Below the pieces are notes generated by a model. The model saw only the letters and a list, made by a program, of their open reading frames with translations. It did no database searches and was not told the DNA's origin. Below, piece after piece: positions 7,662 to 14,309 of a stretch of 17,845 nt of DNA. The position numbers were made by a program, and so were the translations under genes. Position 1 is the stretch's first letter. Each line of letters opens with the position of its first letter. The DNA comes from CBDTTW01 sp965363675 (GTDB taxonomy: Bacteria > Bacteroidota > Rhodothermia > Rhodothermales > DASSAV01), in NCBI GenBank assembly GCA_965363675.1, contig CBDTTW010000049.1:1-17845 (forward strand). The letters run 5' to 3'.

Positions 7662-8666
7662 ATGCAGAAAAGCGCCTTTGTCACCGGCGGAACCGGCTTC
7701 GTCGGCAGCCACCTCGTCGAAGCGCTGCTCGAACGCGGCTATACCGACGTGCGCTGTCTCGTCCGCAGCGAAGCGAAGTGGCTGGAGCCGCTGCCCGTGC
7801 GGCAGGTGCGCGGCGACCTCTCCGACATCGGCGCGCTCTGGGACGCGCTCGCCGGGGTGGATTACGTGTACCACGTGGCCGGACTGACGCGCGCCGCCGA
7901 CGCGGAAGCGTTCTACAAAGCCAACGTGCAAGGCACGCTCAACCTGCTCGGAGCCGCGCGCGAAGCCTGCCCGGCGGTGCGCAAGGTGCTCGTCACGAGT
8001 TCGCTGGCCGCCGTCGGGCAGTCCGAGACGCCCATCGCCGACGAGGCGACGCCGCTCTGCCCGATCAGCCTCTACGGCAAAAGCAAAGCCGAGATGGAAG
8101 CGGCGCTCGCCCGGCGCAACGCCGACGAGCGGGCCTTCGCCGAGACGCTGCCCCTGGTCATCGTGCGGCCGCCCTCGGTGTACGGCCCGCGCGAAACCGA
8201 TATCCTGACGGTGTTCAAAACGGCCTGCAAAGGCATTTTCCCGATTGTCGGACTGGGCAAGGCGCCCGAGCTAAGCCTCGTCTACGTCCGCGACCTGGCG
8301 CACGGCATGATCGACGCCGCCGAGCGCGAGGCCGCCGCAGGCCGGACGTACTTCCTCGGCAGCGAGGCGCAATATAGCTGGGAGGAGCTGCGCGACGCCA
8401 TGGCGGCGGCGCTCGGCAAGAAGCTCCTCACGGTGCGCGTGCCGCAGGCGATGGTGGGCCTGGTAGGGGCCGCCGCCGAGATGGCGGGGCGCGCCGCCGG
8501 GCAGTACCCGCCGCTCAACCGCGAGAAGGCCCGCGAGATCCGCTACGCCTGCAAAATGTGCGACTCCGGGAGGGCCATGCGCGAGCTGGGCTACCGCGCG
8601 CCGACGAGCCTGGCGGAAGGCATGCAGCGCACCGCCGACTGGTACAAGGCCGCCGGCTGGATTTGA
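7662..8666 (+). CDS. NAD(P)-dependent epimerase/reductase, extended SDR
   Basis: 334-aa extended short-chain dehydrogenase/reductase. The Rossmann nucleotide-binding motif is GGTGFVG (9-15), and the catalytic set is TSS (112-114) with Y138 and K142 (YGKSK). 'RPPSVYGPRETD' and 'VYVRDLAHGM' are typical of the sugar epimerase/dihydroflavonol-reductase/3-beta-HSD branch. The substrate cannot be read from sequence. Candidates are a nucleotide sugar, a sterol- or hopanoid-like compound, or a long-chain ketone. The Caulobacter ceramide reductase CerR belongs to this broad family, which is of interest because an Spt-like gene and a GNAT acyltransferase gene lie about 7-8 kb downstream; that link is inference. 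It stands alone between rlmD (60 bp) and the oxoglutarate dehydrogenase gene (164 bp). Confidence 0.85.
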   Translation: MQKSAFVTGGTGFVGSHLVEALLERGYTDVRCLVRSEAKWLEPLPVRQVRGDLSDIGALWDALAGVDYVYHVAGLTRAADAEAFYKANVQGTLNLLGAAREACPAVRKVLVTSSLAAVGQSETPIADEATPLCPISLYGKSKAEMEAALARRNADERAFAETLPLVIVRPPSVYGPRETDILTVFKTACKGIFPIVGLGKAPELSLVYVRDLAHGMIDAAEREAAAGRTYFLGSEAQYSWEELRDAMAAALGKKLLTVRVPQAMVGLVGAAAEMAGRAAGQYPPLNREKAREIRYACKMCDSGRAMRELGYRAPTSLAEGMQRTADWYKAAGWI

Positions 8667-8668
8667 GC

Positions 8669-8692
8669 AGGGCCGCTTTTTCGTTTTCTTTT
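8669..8692 (+). other. T-rich tract after the SDR stop
   Basis: Just after the stop, GGGCCGC is followed by a T-rich run (about 8677-8692) that would suit the end of an intrinsic terminator. The opposing stem arm is poor (only GGCC/GGCC at about 8649 and 8671), so termination here is uncertain. The tract may also act as an AT-rich element upstream of the odhA promoter. Confidence 0.25.
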
Positions 8693-8693
8693 A

Positions 8694-8727
8694 ACATCCG
8701 ATGAACCCGGAGGGCGGCATCGGACGT
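8694..8727. promoter_or_regulatory. Operator-like inverted repeat upstream of odhA
   Basis: ACATCCGATG (8694-8703) and CATCGGACGT (8718-8727) are inverted repeats with 9 of 10 positions paired and a 14-bp spacer; the central CCGATG/CATCGG is perfect. Half-sites are 24 bp apart centre to centre, roughly two helical turns, which suits a dimeric regulator. It sits just upstream of the candidate -7 element at 8732. No regulator gene is adjacent, so the ligand is unknown. Confidence 0.35.
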
Positions 8728-8731
8728 TCTG

Positions 8732-8739
8732 TATCTAAT
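8732..8739 (+). promoter_or_regulatory. Candidate -7 promoter element for odhA
   Basis: TATCTAAT lies 91 bp before the GTG start and 4 bp after the inverted repeat. It shares TATCT with the GH76-upstream word TATCTTGG. The first base of the transcript and the -33 element cannot be fixed by eye. Confidence 0.25.
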
Positions 8740-8819
8740 CCGCGGCGTAGGCCGCTCTCACCCTGTTATTCGGGCGGGCCGCCGGCCCTCGGCCGCTGCC
8801 TGCTGCGCCTGTCATACCC

Positions 8820-8824
8820 GGAGG
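8820..8824 (+). promoter_or_regulatory. Shine-Dalgarno fixing the GTG start of odhA
   Basis: GGAGG is six bases before the GTG at 8831. It is one of the few strong Shine-Dalgarno sequences in the window, and it selects this non-ATG start. Translation from here gives exactly the N-terminal peptide expected for the family. Confidence 0.6.
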
Positions 8825-8830
8825 TCGCGC

Positions 8831-11800
8831 GTGAGCCAGCTTGGTTTCAACACCGGATACGTCGAGGAACTGTACCGGCAATACCTGGACAACCCCAAGA
8901 GCGTCAGTGAAAACTGGCAGGAGTTTTTCGCGGACTACAAGCCCGGCGAAGGGTTCGTCGCGGCGGCCGAGGCGCGGCCCGTCCAGCGCGCCGCCGAGGC
9001 GCCCTCGGGCGACGGCGCCGCCGCCGAGGGCGAAGCCCCGGCCCCGCCGCCCTTCAGCCCCGAAGAAGCCGAGTTTCGGCCCCTTCGCGGGGCGGCGGCG
9101 CGCATCGTCGAGAACATGGAGGCCAGCCTCGGCGTCCCGACGGCCACCTCCAGCCGCACAATCCCGGTCAAGCTGCTTTCCGAGAACCGCAAGCTCATCA
9201 ACGACTATCAGCGGGACGTAGGCGGCGAGAAAGTCTCGTTCACGCACCTGATCGCCTGGGCCATCGTCAAGGCGCTCAAGGCCGTCCCGAGCATGAACAC
9301 CACGCTCTTTCAGGATAACGGCTCGCCGCAGCATGTGCTGCCGCGCGCGGTGAACCTGGGCCTTGCCATCGACCTGGAGCGCAAGGGCAAGCGCTCGCTC
9401 GTGGTGCCGAACATCAAGGGCGCCGACCGGCTCACGTTTGCGGGCCTGCTGGGCGCCTACAACGACATCATCGCGCGCGCGCGCGACGGCCGCCTGGAGG
9501 TCTCGGACTTCCAGGGCACCACGGCCACGCTCACCAACCCCGGCATGATCGGCACGGCCATGAGCGTGCCGCGCCTGATGCCCGGCCAGGGCGTCATCGT
9601 AGCGGTGGGCGCCATCGGCTACCCGCCCGAGTACCACGCCTTCCCGCCGGCGGTCACGAGCAAGATGGGCATGTCCGAAGTGATGACGATCACCTCGACC
9701 TACGACCACCGCGTGATCCAGGGCGCCGAGAGCGGGGCGTTCCTGGCCTACATCACCGAACTGCTGCTCGGCGAGCACCACTTCTACCAGGAGGTCTTCA
9801 GCGATCTGTGCCTGCCGACGCAGCCGCTGCTGCTCTCGCACGACTCCACGCCGATGATCGGCGAGATGGACGGCGCCGAGTTCGAGATGATCCGCAAGCA
9901 GGCCGGCGTGCTCCAACTGATCCGCGCCTACCGCGTGCGCGGCCACTTGCAGGCCGACATCAACCCGCTCGGCTACAAGTGGACGTACCACCCCGAGCTG
10001 GACCCGCTCGTCTACGGGCTGACCATCTGGGACCTCGACCGCAAGTTCATCACCGGCGGCCTGGGCGGCAAGGACCTGTTGCCCCTGCGCGAGAGCCTGG
10101 GCGCGCTGCGGCGCTCGTACACGCGCAAGATCGGCGTCGAGTACATGCACATCAGCCAGTTCGACGAACGGCAGTGGATTCAGGACCGCATCGAGGAGGA
10201 CCCCGGCGCGCAGCAGATGAGCCGCGAAGCGCGCAAGCGCATGCTGCACATGCTCAACGCCGCCGAAGCCTTCGAGCGCTTCCTGCACACCAAGTACGTT
10301 GGGCACAAACGCTTCTCGCTCGAAGGCGCCGAAACGCTCATCCCGATCCTGGACGCCTTCCTCTCCGACGCCGCCGACGCCGGCTCCAGCGAGGCCGTCA
10401 TCGGCATGGCGCACCGCGGCCGCCTGAACGTGCTCGCCAATGTACTCAACAAGCCCTACGAAGCCATTTTCTCCGAGTTCGAGGGCAGCATCGACCCCTC
10501 GACCATCCAGGGCTCCGGCGACGTGAAGTACCACCTCGGGGCCAAGGGCGTGCACAAGTCGCTGCAAGGCGCCGAGATCCGGCTGACCCTTGCCTCGAAC
10601 CCGTCGCACCTCGAAGCCGTCAGCCCGGTCGTCGAGGGCATGGTGCGCGCCCGCCAGGACCGCATGCGCGACCGCGAGAACCACGAGGATCTGGAGATCG
10701 CCTTCGACTCGGTCGTGCCCATCCTCATCCACGGCGACGCGGCTTTCGCCGGGCAGGGCGTCGTGACGGAGACGCTCAACCTGAGCCAGCTCAAGGGCTA
10801 CCGCACCGGCGGCACCATCCACATCGTGGTCAACAACCAGATCGGCTTCACGACGACGCCCGCCGACGCGCGCAGCTCGACCTACGCCACCGACGTGGCC
10901 CGCATGATCCAGGCGCCGATCTTCCACGTCAACGGCGACGACCCGGAGGCGTGCGTGCGCGTGGCCCGGATCGCGTTCGAGTACCGGCAGGAGTTCAACA
11001 AGGATGTCGTGATCGACATGCTGTGCTACCGCGTGCACGGCCACAACGAGGGCGACGAGCCGACCTACACGCAGCCGCTGCTCTACCGCAAGATCGAGGG
11101 CAAGCGCTCGGTGCGCAAGCTCTACACCGAGTCGCTGATGCGGCGCGGCGAGATGACGCCCGACGACGCCGAACAGATGCTCGACGACTACCGCGCGCTG
11201 TTGCAGGAAGCTTTCGAGCGCACCAAGGAAATCGAGGACCGCGACCCGCGCGAGGTCGTCGAGGCGCTGCGCAAGCGCAAGGCCGAGGCCGCGCCGCCGC
11301 CCGAGGTGGACACGCGCCCGCGCCCGGAAGACGTGCAGGCCGTAACGGCCGCCATTGCGCGCATTCCGGAGGGCTTCGAGATCCACAAAAAGCTGGAGCG
11401 CCAGTTCGAGCGCCGCGACAAGCAGCTTGCCGACGAAGGCCGCGTCGATTGGGCGCTTGCGGAGGCCCTCGCCTTCGGCACGCTCCTGCTCGAAGGCACG
11501 CCGGTGCGCCTGAGCGGGCAAGACTCGCGGCGCGGCACCTTCAGCCACCGCCACGGCGTCCTCTACGACCAGTCGAGCGGCGCCGAGTACATTCCGCTCA
11601 ACCACATCCGCGAGGATCAGGCGCCGCTGCTCATCTTCGACAGCCTGCTCTCCGAGTACGCCGTCTGCGCTTTCGAGTACGGCTATTCCATCGGCTCGCC
11701 GGAGACGCTCGTGCTGTGGGAAGCGCAGTTCGGCGACTTTGCCAACGGCGCGCAGATCGTCTTCGACCAGTTCCTCTCGGCTGCCGAAGAAAAATGGGGC

Positions 11801-12496
11801 CAGCGCAGCAGCCTCGTGCTGCTTTTGCCGCACGGCTACGAAGGCCAGGGTCCGGAACACTCGTCGGCGCGCCTGGAGCGCTTTCTGCAACTGTGCGCCG
11901 AGAATAACATGGTGGTGTGCGCCTTCACGAGTCCCGCCAACCTGTTCCACGCGCTGCGCCGCCAGAAAAAGCGCGAGACGCCGAAGCCGCTCGTCGTGAT
12001 GGCGCCCAAAAGCCTGCTGCGGCACCCGATGATGGTTTCGACGACGGAGGATCTGCTTGCCGGGGGCTTCCAGGAGCTGATCCCGGCCGCGACCGACCCC
12101 GAGCAGGCCCGCCGCCTCATCTTTTGCAGCGGCAAGGTATACTTCGACCTGGCCCAGGCCCTGGAAGCAAGGCCCGAGGTCCGCGAGCGTATTGCGGTGG
12201 CGCGCCTCGAACAGTTCTACCCGTTCCCGGCCGAGCAGGTCAAGGCCGAACTCGCCCGCTACGGCGGCGTGCAGGATGTGGTGTGGCTGCAAGACGAGCC
12301 GGCCAATATGGGCGCCTGGTCGTTCGTGCGGCCCCGCTTCGACGCGCTCCTGGAGGCGCAGCACGGCGACTGCCGCAAGCGCATCCTGTACATCGGGCGG
12401 CAGGCCAGCGCCAGCACGGCCACCGGCAGCAACAAGGTGCACCAGCTCGAACAAGAGCAGAACCTGAACCTCGCCCTCACGGTCTCGGGGGAGTAG
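8831..12496 (+). CDS. odhA: Fused 2-oxoglutarate dehydrogenase E2-core/E1 (Kgd/OdhA type)
   Basis: 1221-aa TCA-cycle enzyme of the actinobacterial KGD/OdhA architecture, known there to combine ThDP-dependent 2-oxoglutarate decarboxylation with a succinyltransferase core. Residues 4-36 form the E1o N-terminal assembly peptide (FNTGYVEELYRQYLDNPKSV). A Pro/Ala linker (about 40-82) follows, then an E2 acyltransferase domain at about 85-325 with the catalytic H293-R294 in TYDHRVIQGAESG. E1 runs from about 350 to the end: 'RVRGHLQADINPLG', 'MAHRGRLNVLANVLNKPYEA' (H528), 'GDAAFAGQG' (635-643, ThDP/Mg site), 'HVNGDDPEACV' and 'SGQDSRRGTFSHRH'. No lipoyl domain and no E1-binding domain are present, as in KGD, so lipoyl groups must come in trans. 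The E2 motif has Q in place of the usual D after DHRxx, again as in KGD. GTG start; downstream stem-loop at 12511. Confidence 0.95.
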   Translation: MSQLGFNTGYVEELYRQYLDNPKSVSENWQEFFADYKPGEGFVAAAEARPVQRAAEAPSGDGAAAEGEAPAPPPFSPEEAEFRPLRGAAARIVENMEASLGVPTATSSRTIPVKLLSENRKLINDYQRDVGGEKVSFTHLIAWAIVKALKAVPSMNTTLFQDNGSPQHVLPRAVNLGLAIDLERKGKRSLVVPNIKGADRLTFAGLLGAYNDIIARARDGRLEVSDFQGTTATLTNPGMIGTAMSVPRLMPGQGVIVAVGAIGYPPEYHAFPPAVTSKMGMSEVMTITSTYDHRVIQGAESGAFLAYITELLLGEHHFYQEVFSDLCLPTQPLLLSHDSTPMIGEMDGAEFEMIRKQAGVLQLIRAYRVRGHLQADINPLGYKWTYHPELDPLVYGLTIWDLDRKFITGGLGGKDLLPLRESLGALRRSYTRKIGVEYMHISQFDERQWIQDRIEEDPGAQQMSREARKRMLHMLNAAEAFERFLHTKYVGHKRFSLEGAETLIPILDAFLSDAADAGSSEAVIGMAHRGRLNVLANVLNKPYEAIFSEFEGSIDPSTIQGSGDVKYHLGAKGVHKSLQGAEIRLTLASNPSHLEAVSPVVEGMVRARQDRMRDRENHEDLEIAFDSVVPILIHGDAAFAGQGVVTETLNLSQLKGYRTGGTIHIVVNNQIGFTTTPADARSSTYATDVARMIQAPIFHVNGDDPEACVRVARIAFEYRQEFNKDVVIDMLCYRVHGHNEGDEPTYTQPLLYRKIEGKRSVRKLYTESLMRRGEMTPDDAEQMLDDYRALLQEAFERTKEIEDRDPREVVEALRKRKAEAAPPPEVDTRPRPEDVQAVTAAIARIPEGFEIHKKLERQFERRDKQLADEGRVDWALAEALAFGTLLLEGTPVRLSGQDSRRGTFSHRHGVLYDQSSGAEYIPLNHIREDQAPLLIFDSLLSEYAVCAFEYGYSIGSPETLVLWEAQFGDFANGAQIVFDQFLSAAEEKWGQRSSLVLLLPHGYEGQGPEHSSARLERFLQLCAENNMVVCAFTSPANLFHALRRQKKRETPKPLVVMAPKSLLRHPMMVSTTEDLLAGGFQELIPAATDPEQARRLIFCSGKVYFDLAQALEARPEVRERIAVARLEQFYPFPAEQVKAELARYGGVQDVVWLQDEPANMGAWSFVRPRFDALLEAQHGDCRKRILYIGRQASASTATGSNKVHQLEQEQNLNLALTVSGE

Positions 12497-12503
12497 ACGC
12501 GCG

Positions 12504-12564
12504 GCGGAAAAAAGCGGGCCGCCCGGCAAGGAGCGGCCCGCTTTGCGTATGCGTTCGGCGCCGA
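12504..12564 (-). repeat. 61-bp terminator repeat, copy 1
   Basis: Same-orientation near-copy of 13853-13913. By eye the two differ by about seven substitutions and two single-base indels. The unit holds an A run, a GC-rich hairpin, GCGTAT(G/A)CG and the palindrome TCGGCGCCGA. Read on the minus strand it follows the GH76 stop, so the hairpin is that gene's terminator and may stop odhA transcripts too. Confidence 0.7.
12511..12544 (-). terminator. Intrinsic terminator of the GH76 gene, shared with odhA
   Basis: A perfect 12-bp stem pairs 12511-12522 (AAAGCGGGCCGC) with 12533-12544 (GCGGCCCGCTTT) around a 10-nt loop. On the minus strand the stem runs into a T6 run (12513-12508), the classic intrinsic form. 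On the plus strand it ends in CTTT only, so termination of odhA is weaker. Confidence 0.8.
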
Positions 12565-12590
12565 AGGCCAGGCGCAAGCGGTCCAGGCGG

Positions 12591-13727
12591 TTACTCCAGC
12601 GCCCCCTCGCGCTCGAGCAAGGCGGCGGCCTCCAGCAGCATGGCGCCGCTGAGCTGCACCGTCAGGTGGATCTCTGCGTCGGCGGCGGGCCGCGTCTTCC
12701 AGTAGCTCCCGAAAAGCATCTGCTCCCGGTTCGCCCCCTCGTTCCAGAGGGCATCGGCGTTGCGCTTCAGGAAAGCGGCGTACCGGGCTCGGGCGGCGGC
12801 AGGCAAATCGTCCTCCAGGATCAGCTGCGCAAGGTAACGGACGAAAATGCCCTTGAACAGGCCCCCGTCGCCGCTGCCTTCGTCGCGGAGCAGCCCGTCG
12901 GGGGTCGAGAGGCGGGCGAGGGCATAGTCGGCGGCGCGCATGGCGTCGTCGAGGTAGGCGGCGCTGTCGGTGATCTGGTAGAGGGCGTGCGCCGCAGCCA
13001 GATACATGCCCTGGTTGTAGGTGAACACCCACTCCTTGCGGATGCGCTCTGCGCCGTTCTCGGCGATCACATGGTCCCACACGGCGCCGGTCGCCGGATC
13101 AACGAGCTTCGCCTGCTGCCACGCATACGTTTTGCGCGCCCACTCCAGGTAGGCGTCGTCGCCGGTGAGGCGGTACAGGCGGCTCGCCAACAAGCTTGCA
13201 GGCGCGTTGGAAATGGCGTTCTTGCTGTTGGGCGTCGGCTTGGACCACATGATGCCGCCCCCGGCCGCGCCGGTCCAGCCCCCGGTGATGTCCGTCCAGA
13301 GCGTATCGACGGCGGCCCGGAAACGCTCGTCGCCGGTGGCCTCGTAAGCCCGCAGCATCGCCAGGGCGTTCCAGAGCATGTCGTCGTAGTAGTCGTTGAG
13401 GAACGAGTACTTGTTCTTCCGGAAGACGCCTGCGCGCCACGCCTCGATCACCTGCCGATGCTTCGGGTCGCCGGTGCGGGCGTACGCGTCCAGGATCACG
13501 TCCAGCGCGTGCGCCTGAGGCCAGTAGTGGTATGCCGAGTCGCCCCGGTTGCCGTAGAAGAAGTACCCGCTCTCCGGCCGCCAGTAGTGGCGCAGCAGGG
13601 CGCCGGCGCTGCTGTCGGCGCGCGCCGCATAAGGCCCCGGCTCCTGAGCCGACGTAGTCGCGCTATCGACGCCGGAGCAACCGAGCGCAAGAAAGAGGGC
13701 GAACGTCGCCAAGCGTACCAGCATCAT
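12591..13727 (-). CDS. GH76 family glycoside hydrolase, lipoprotein
   Basis: 378-aa (alpha/alpha)6-barrel enzyme resembling GH76 endo-alpha-1,6-mannanases, which cleave alpha-1,6-mannan backbones. A short signal peptide ends in the lipobox LALGC (lipidated C17), so it is probably anchored in the envelope facing outwards. The paired catalytic aspartates are D115-D116 in 'NDYYDDMLWNALAMLRAYE'. Also family-like are 'YHYWPQAHALDVILDAY', 'GGGIMWSKPTPNSKNAISNAPASLL' (split over two barrel helices) and 'FTYNQGMYLAAAHALY'. I chose the start at 13727 (MMLVRL; 13724 is equivalent) because the signal peptide begins there; the 65 in-frame residues upstream are coding-free sequence. No SusC/SusD, transporter or other glycosidase is near, so the usual polysaccharide-utilisation context is missing. 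It could act on self or fungal mannan or a related glycan. Confidence 0.85.
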   Translation of the reverse strand: MMLVRLATFALFLALGCSGVDSATTSAQEPGPYAARADSSAGALLRHYWRPESGYFFYGNRGDSAYHYWPQAHALDVILDAYARTGDPKHRQVIEAWRAGVFRKNKYSFLNDYYDDMLWNALAMLRAYEATGDERFRAAVDTLWTDITGGWTGAAGGGIMWSKPTPNSKNAISNAPASLLASRLYRLTGDDAYLEWARKTYAWQQAKLVDPATGAVWDHVIAENGAERIRKEWVFTYNQGMYLAAAHALYQITDSAAYLDDAMRAADYALARLSTPDGLLRDEGSGDGGLFKGIFVRYLAQLILEDDLPAAARARYAAFLKRNADALWNEGANREQMLFGSYWKTRPAADAEIHLTVQLSGAMLLEAAALLEREGALE

Positions 13728-13784
13728 GCCACCTGTTGCAAGGACGTAGGTTATGATCCGTGAGCGCCCGCCCGCCGGGCCCCC

Positions 13785-13792
13785 CCAAGATA
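13785..13792 (-). promoter_or_regulatory. Candidate -7 promoter element for GH76
   Basis: On the minus strand TATCTTGG lies 57 bp before the ATG at 13727 and is followed by a G run. It matches the TAnnTTGG word seen upstream of the SDR gene. No clear -33 TTG is visible. Confidence 0.3.
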
Positions 13793-13852
13793 CGGCCCGC
13801 CCGCTCGAAGCCCGCAGCGCCTTGCCGCCTCGGTCTTGGAGGGAAGGAGACG

Positions 13853-13913
13853 GCGCAAAAAAAGCAGGCCGCCCGGCGAGGGGCGGCCTGCTTGCGTATA
13901 CGCTCGGCGCCGA
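13853..13913 (-). repeat. 61-bp terminator repeat, copy 2
   Basis: Partner of 12504-12564 in the same orientation, so the two copies bracket the GH76 gene and its promoter. The stem contains an A-T pair (13866/13889) where copy 1 has G-C (12516/12539), a compensatory change that argues for conservation of the hairpin itself. Confidence 0.7.
13862..13893 (-). terminator. Intrinsic terminator of rpsU
   Basis: A perfect 12-bp stem pairs 13862-13873 (AAGCAGGCCGCC) with 13882-13893 (GGCGGCCTGCTT) around an 8-nt loop. On the minus strand it is followed directly by a T7 run (13863-13857). It lies about 120 bp after the rpsU stop, so the rpsU mRNA would have a long 3' tail. Confidence 0.75.
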
Positions 13914-14013
13914 CTGCGGCAAACCCCGGCCGGACGCGCGCGGCGCTGCGCGGCCACGGAACGCGGCGGCGCAGGCGGAGGGTTACGCTTGCCAGATAGT
14001 GCGACTCGGGCGG

Positions 14014-14205
14014 CTAGTACTTGCTGCGGCGCGAAGCCGAACGAACGGCCTTCTGGTGCGCCAGGCGCTTCTCCTCGGAAGGCTTCGTGTAGGCCATATT
14101 CGCCCGGAAAATGCGCAGCACACGGCTCCGGTTGACGGCGCGCTTGAAGCGGCGCAAGGCCCGGTCGATGTTTTCGTTGTCGCGAACTTTAACTCCTACT
14201 GACAA
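14014..14205 (-). CDS. rpsU: Small ribosomal subunit protein bS21
   Basis: 63-aa basic protein of the 30S platform, near the anti-Shine-Dalgarno region of 16S rRNA, involved in translation initiation. The sequence fits the bS21 pattern: N-terminal beta segment 'VGVKVRDNENIDRALRRFKR', then 'AVNRSRVLRIFRANMAYTKP' with the family's 'KPSEEKRLAHQKA', and a C-terminal Arg/Lys-rich helix. The start codon is TTG, fixed by GGAGGAG six bases upstream; an ATG start would remove half the protein. It is divergent from rdgB across a 104-bp AT-rich gap and ends at a distant strong terminator. A TTG start with a strong Shine-Dalgarno sequence on a ribosomal protein hints at translational tuning, which is inference. 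Confidence 0.95.
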   Translation of the reverse strand: MSVGVKVRDNENIDRALRRFKRAVNRSRVLRIFRANMAYTKPSEEKRLAHQKAVRSASRRSKY

Positions 14206-14211
14206 GGCTAA

Positions 14212-14218
14212 CTCCTCC
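14212..14218 (-). promoter_or_regulatory. Shine-Dalgarno fixing the TTG start of rpsU
   Basis: GGAGGAG on the minus strand sits six bases before the TTG at 14205. It is the strongest ribosome-binding site in the window and decides the start of bS21. Confidence 0.65.
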
Positions 14219-14260
14219 GTATTATGAATGAAGCCAAACAGATTAACCGCTCGGCAACAG

Positions 14261-14283
14261 GAAAGCTATATAATATACTATGG
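14261..14283. promoter_or_regulatory. Overlapping divergent promoters, rpsU and rdgB
   Basis: This AT-rich patch, unusual in so GC-rich a region, carries TAGCTTTC on the minus strand (14268-14261, 55 bp before rpsU) and TACTATGG on the plus strand (14276-14283, 26 bp before the rdgB ATG). Between them lies a near-palindromic ATATAATATA core. The two transcription units would compete for or share this region. Confidence 0.4.
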
Positions 14284-14298
14284 CGCCCCCGGATCAAC

Positions 14299-14304
14299 AA
14301 GGAG
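14299..14304 (+). promoter_or_regulatory. Shine-Dalgarno of rdgB
   Basis: AAGGAG is five bases before the ATG at 14310. It selects that ATG over the in-frame ATG at 14280, which lies inside the candidate promoter and has no ribosome-binding site. Confidence 0.6.
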
Positions 14305-14309
14305 TTAAC

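Larger units (their letters stand above)
13728..14013. other. 286-bp intergenic region between GH76 and rpsU
   Basis: Longest gene-free stretch in the window. From the GH76 side it holds a candidate promoter (13785-13792), then the terminator repeat copy 2 (13853-13913), then about 100 bp of GC-rich sequence downstream of the rpsU stop in which I see nothing definite. Open frames crossing it on both strands have no recognisable protein similarity and look like GC-driven noise. Confidence 0.6.

Noticed and set aside
8701..8910. 69-aa open frame overlapping the odhA promoter, leader and start
   Set aside because: Lies over the inverted repeat and the odhA N-terminus in another frame, and has no ribosome-binding site; probably chance.
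8831..12496. Missing lipoyl domain of the E2 part as a deletion or assembly error
   Set aside because: The frame is continuous and the layout (assembly peptide, linker, E2 core, E1) is exactly that of KGD/OdhA, which also lack it.
8735..12577. 1280-aa open frame on the minus strand opposite odhA
   Set aside because: No recognisable domains and His/Ala/Val/Arg-rich noise typical of antisense frames in GC-rich genes. The plus strand holds a clear 1221-aa enzyme with all motifs.
12543..13763. 406-aa plus-strand open frame opposite the GH76 gene
   Set aside because: It would read through the terminator repeat and has no domain. The minus strand gives a lipoprotein signal and the catalytic DD pair.
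12504..13913. GH76 gene as part of a transposon bounded by direct repeats
   Set aside because: The repeats are terminators for the two minus-strand genes next to them. There is no transposase, no terminal inverted repeat and no target-site duplication that I can see.
13728..13922. In-frame N-terminal extension of GH76 to 13922
   Set aside because: Would translate through the rpsU terminator repeat and the promoter region, and would bury the lipoprotein signal peptide in the middle of the protein.
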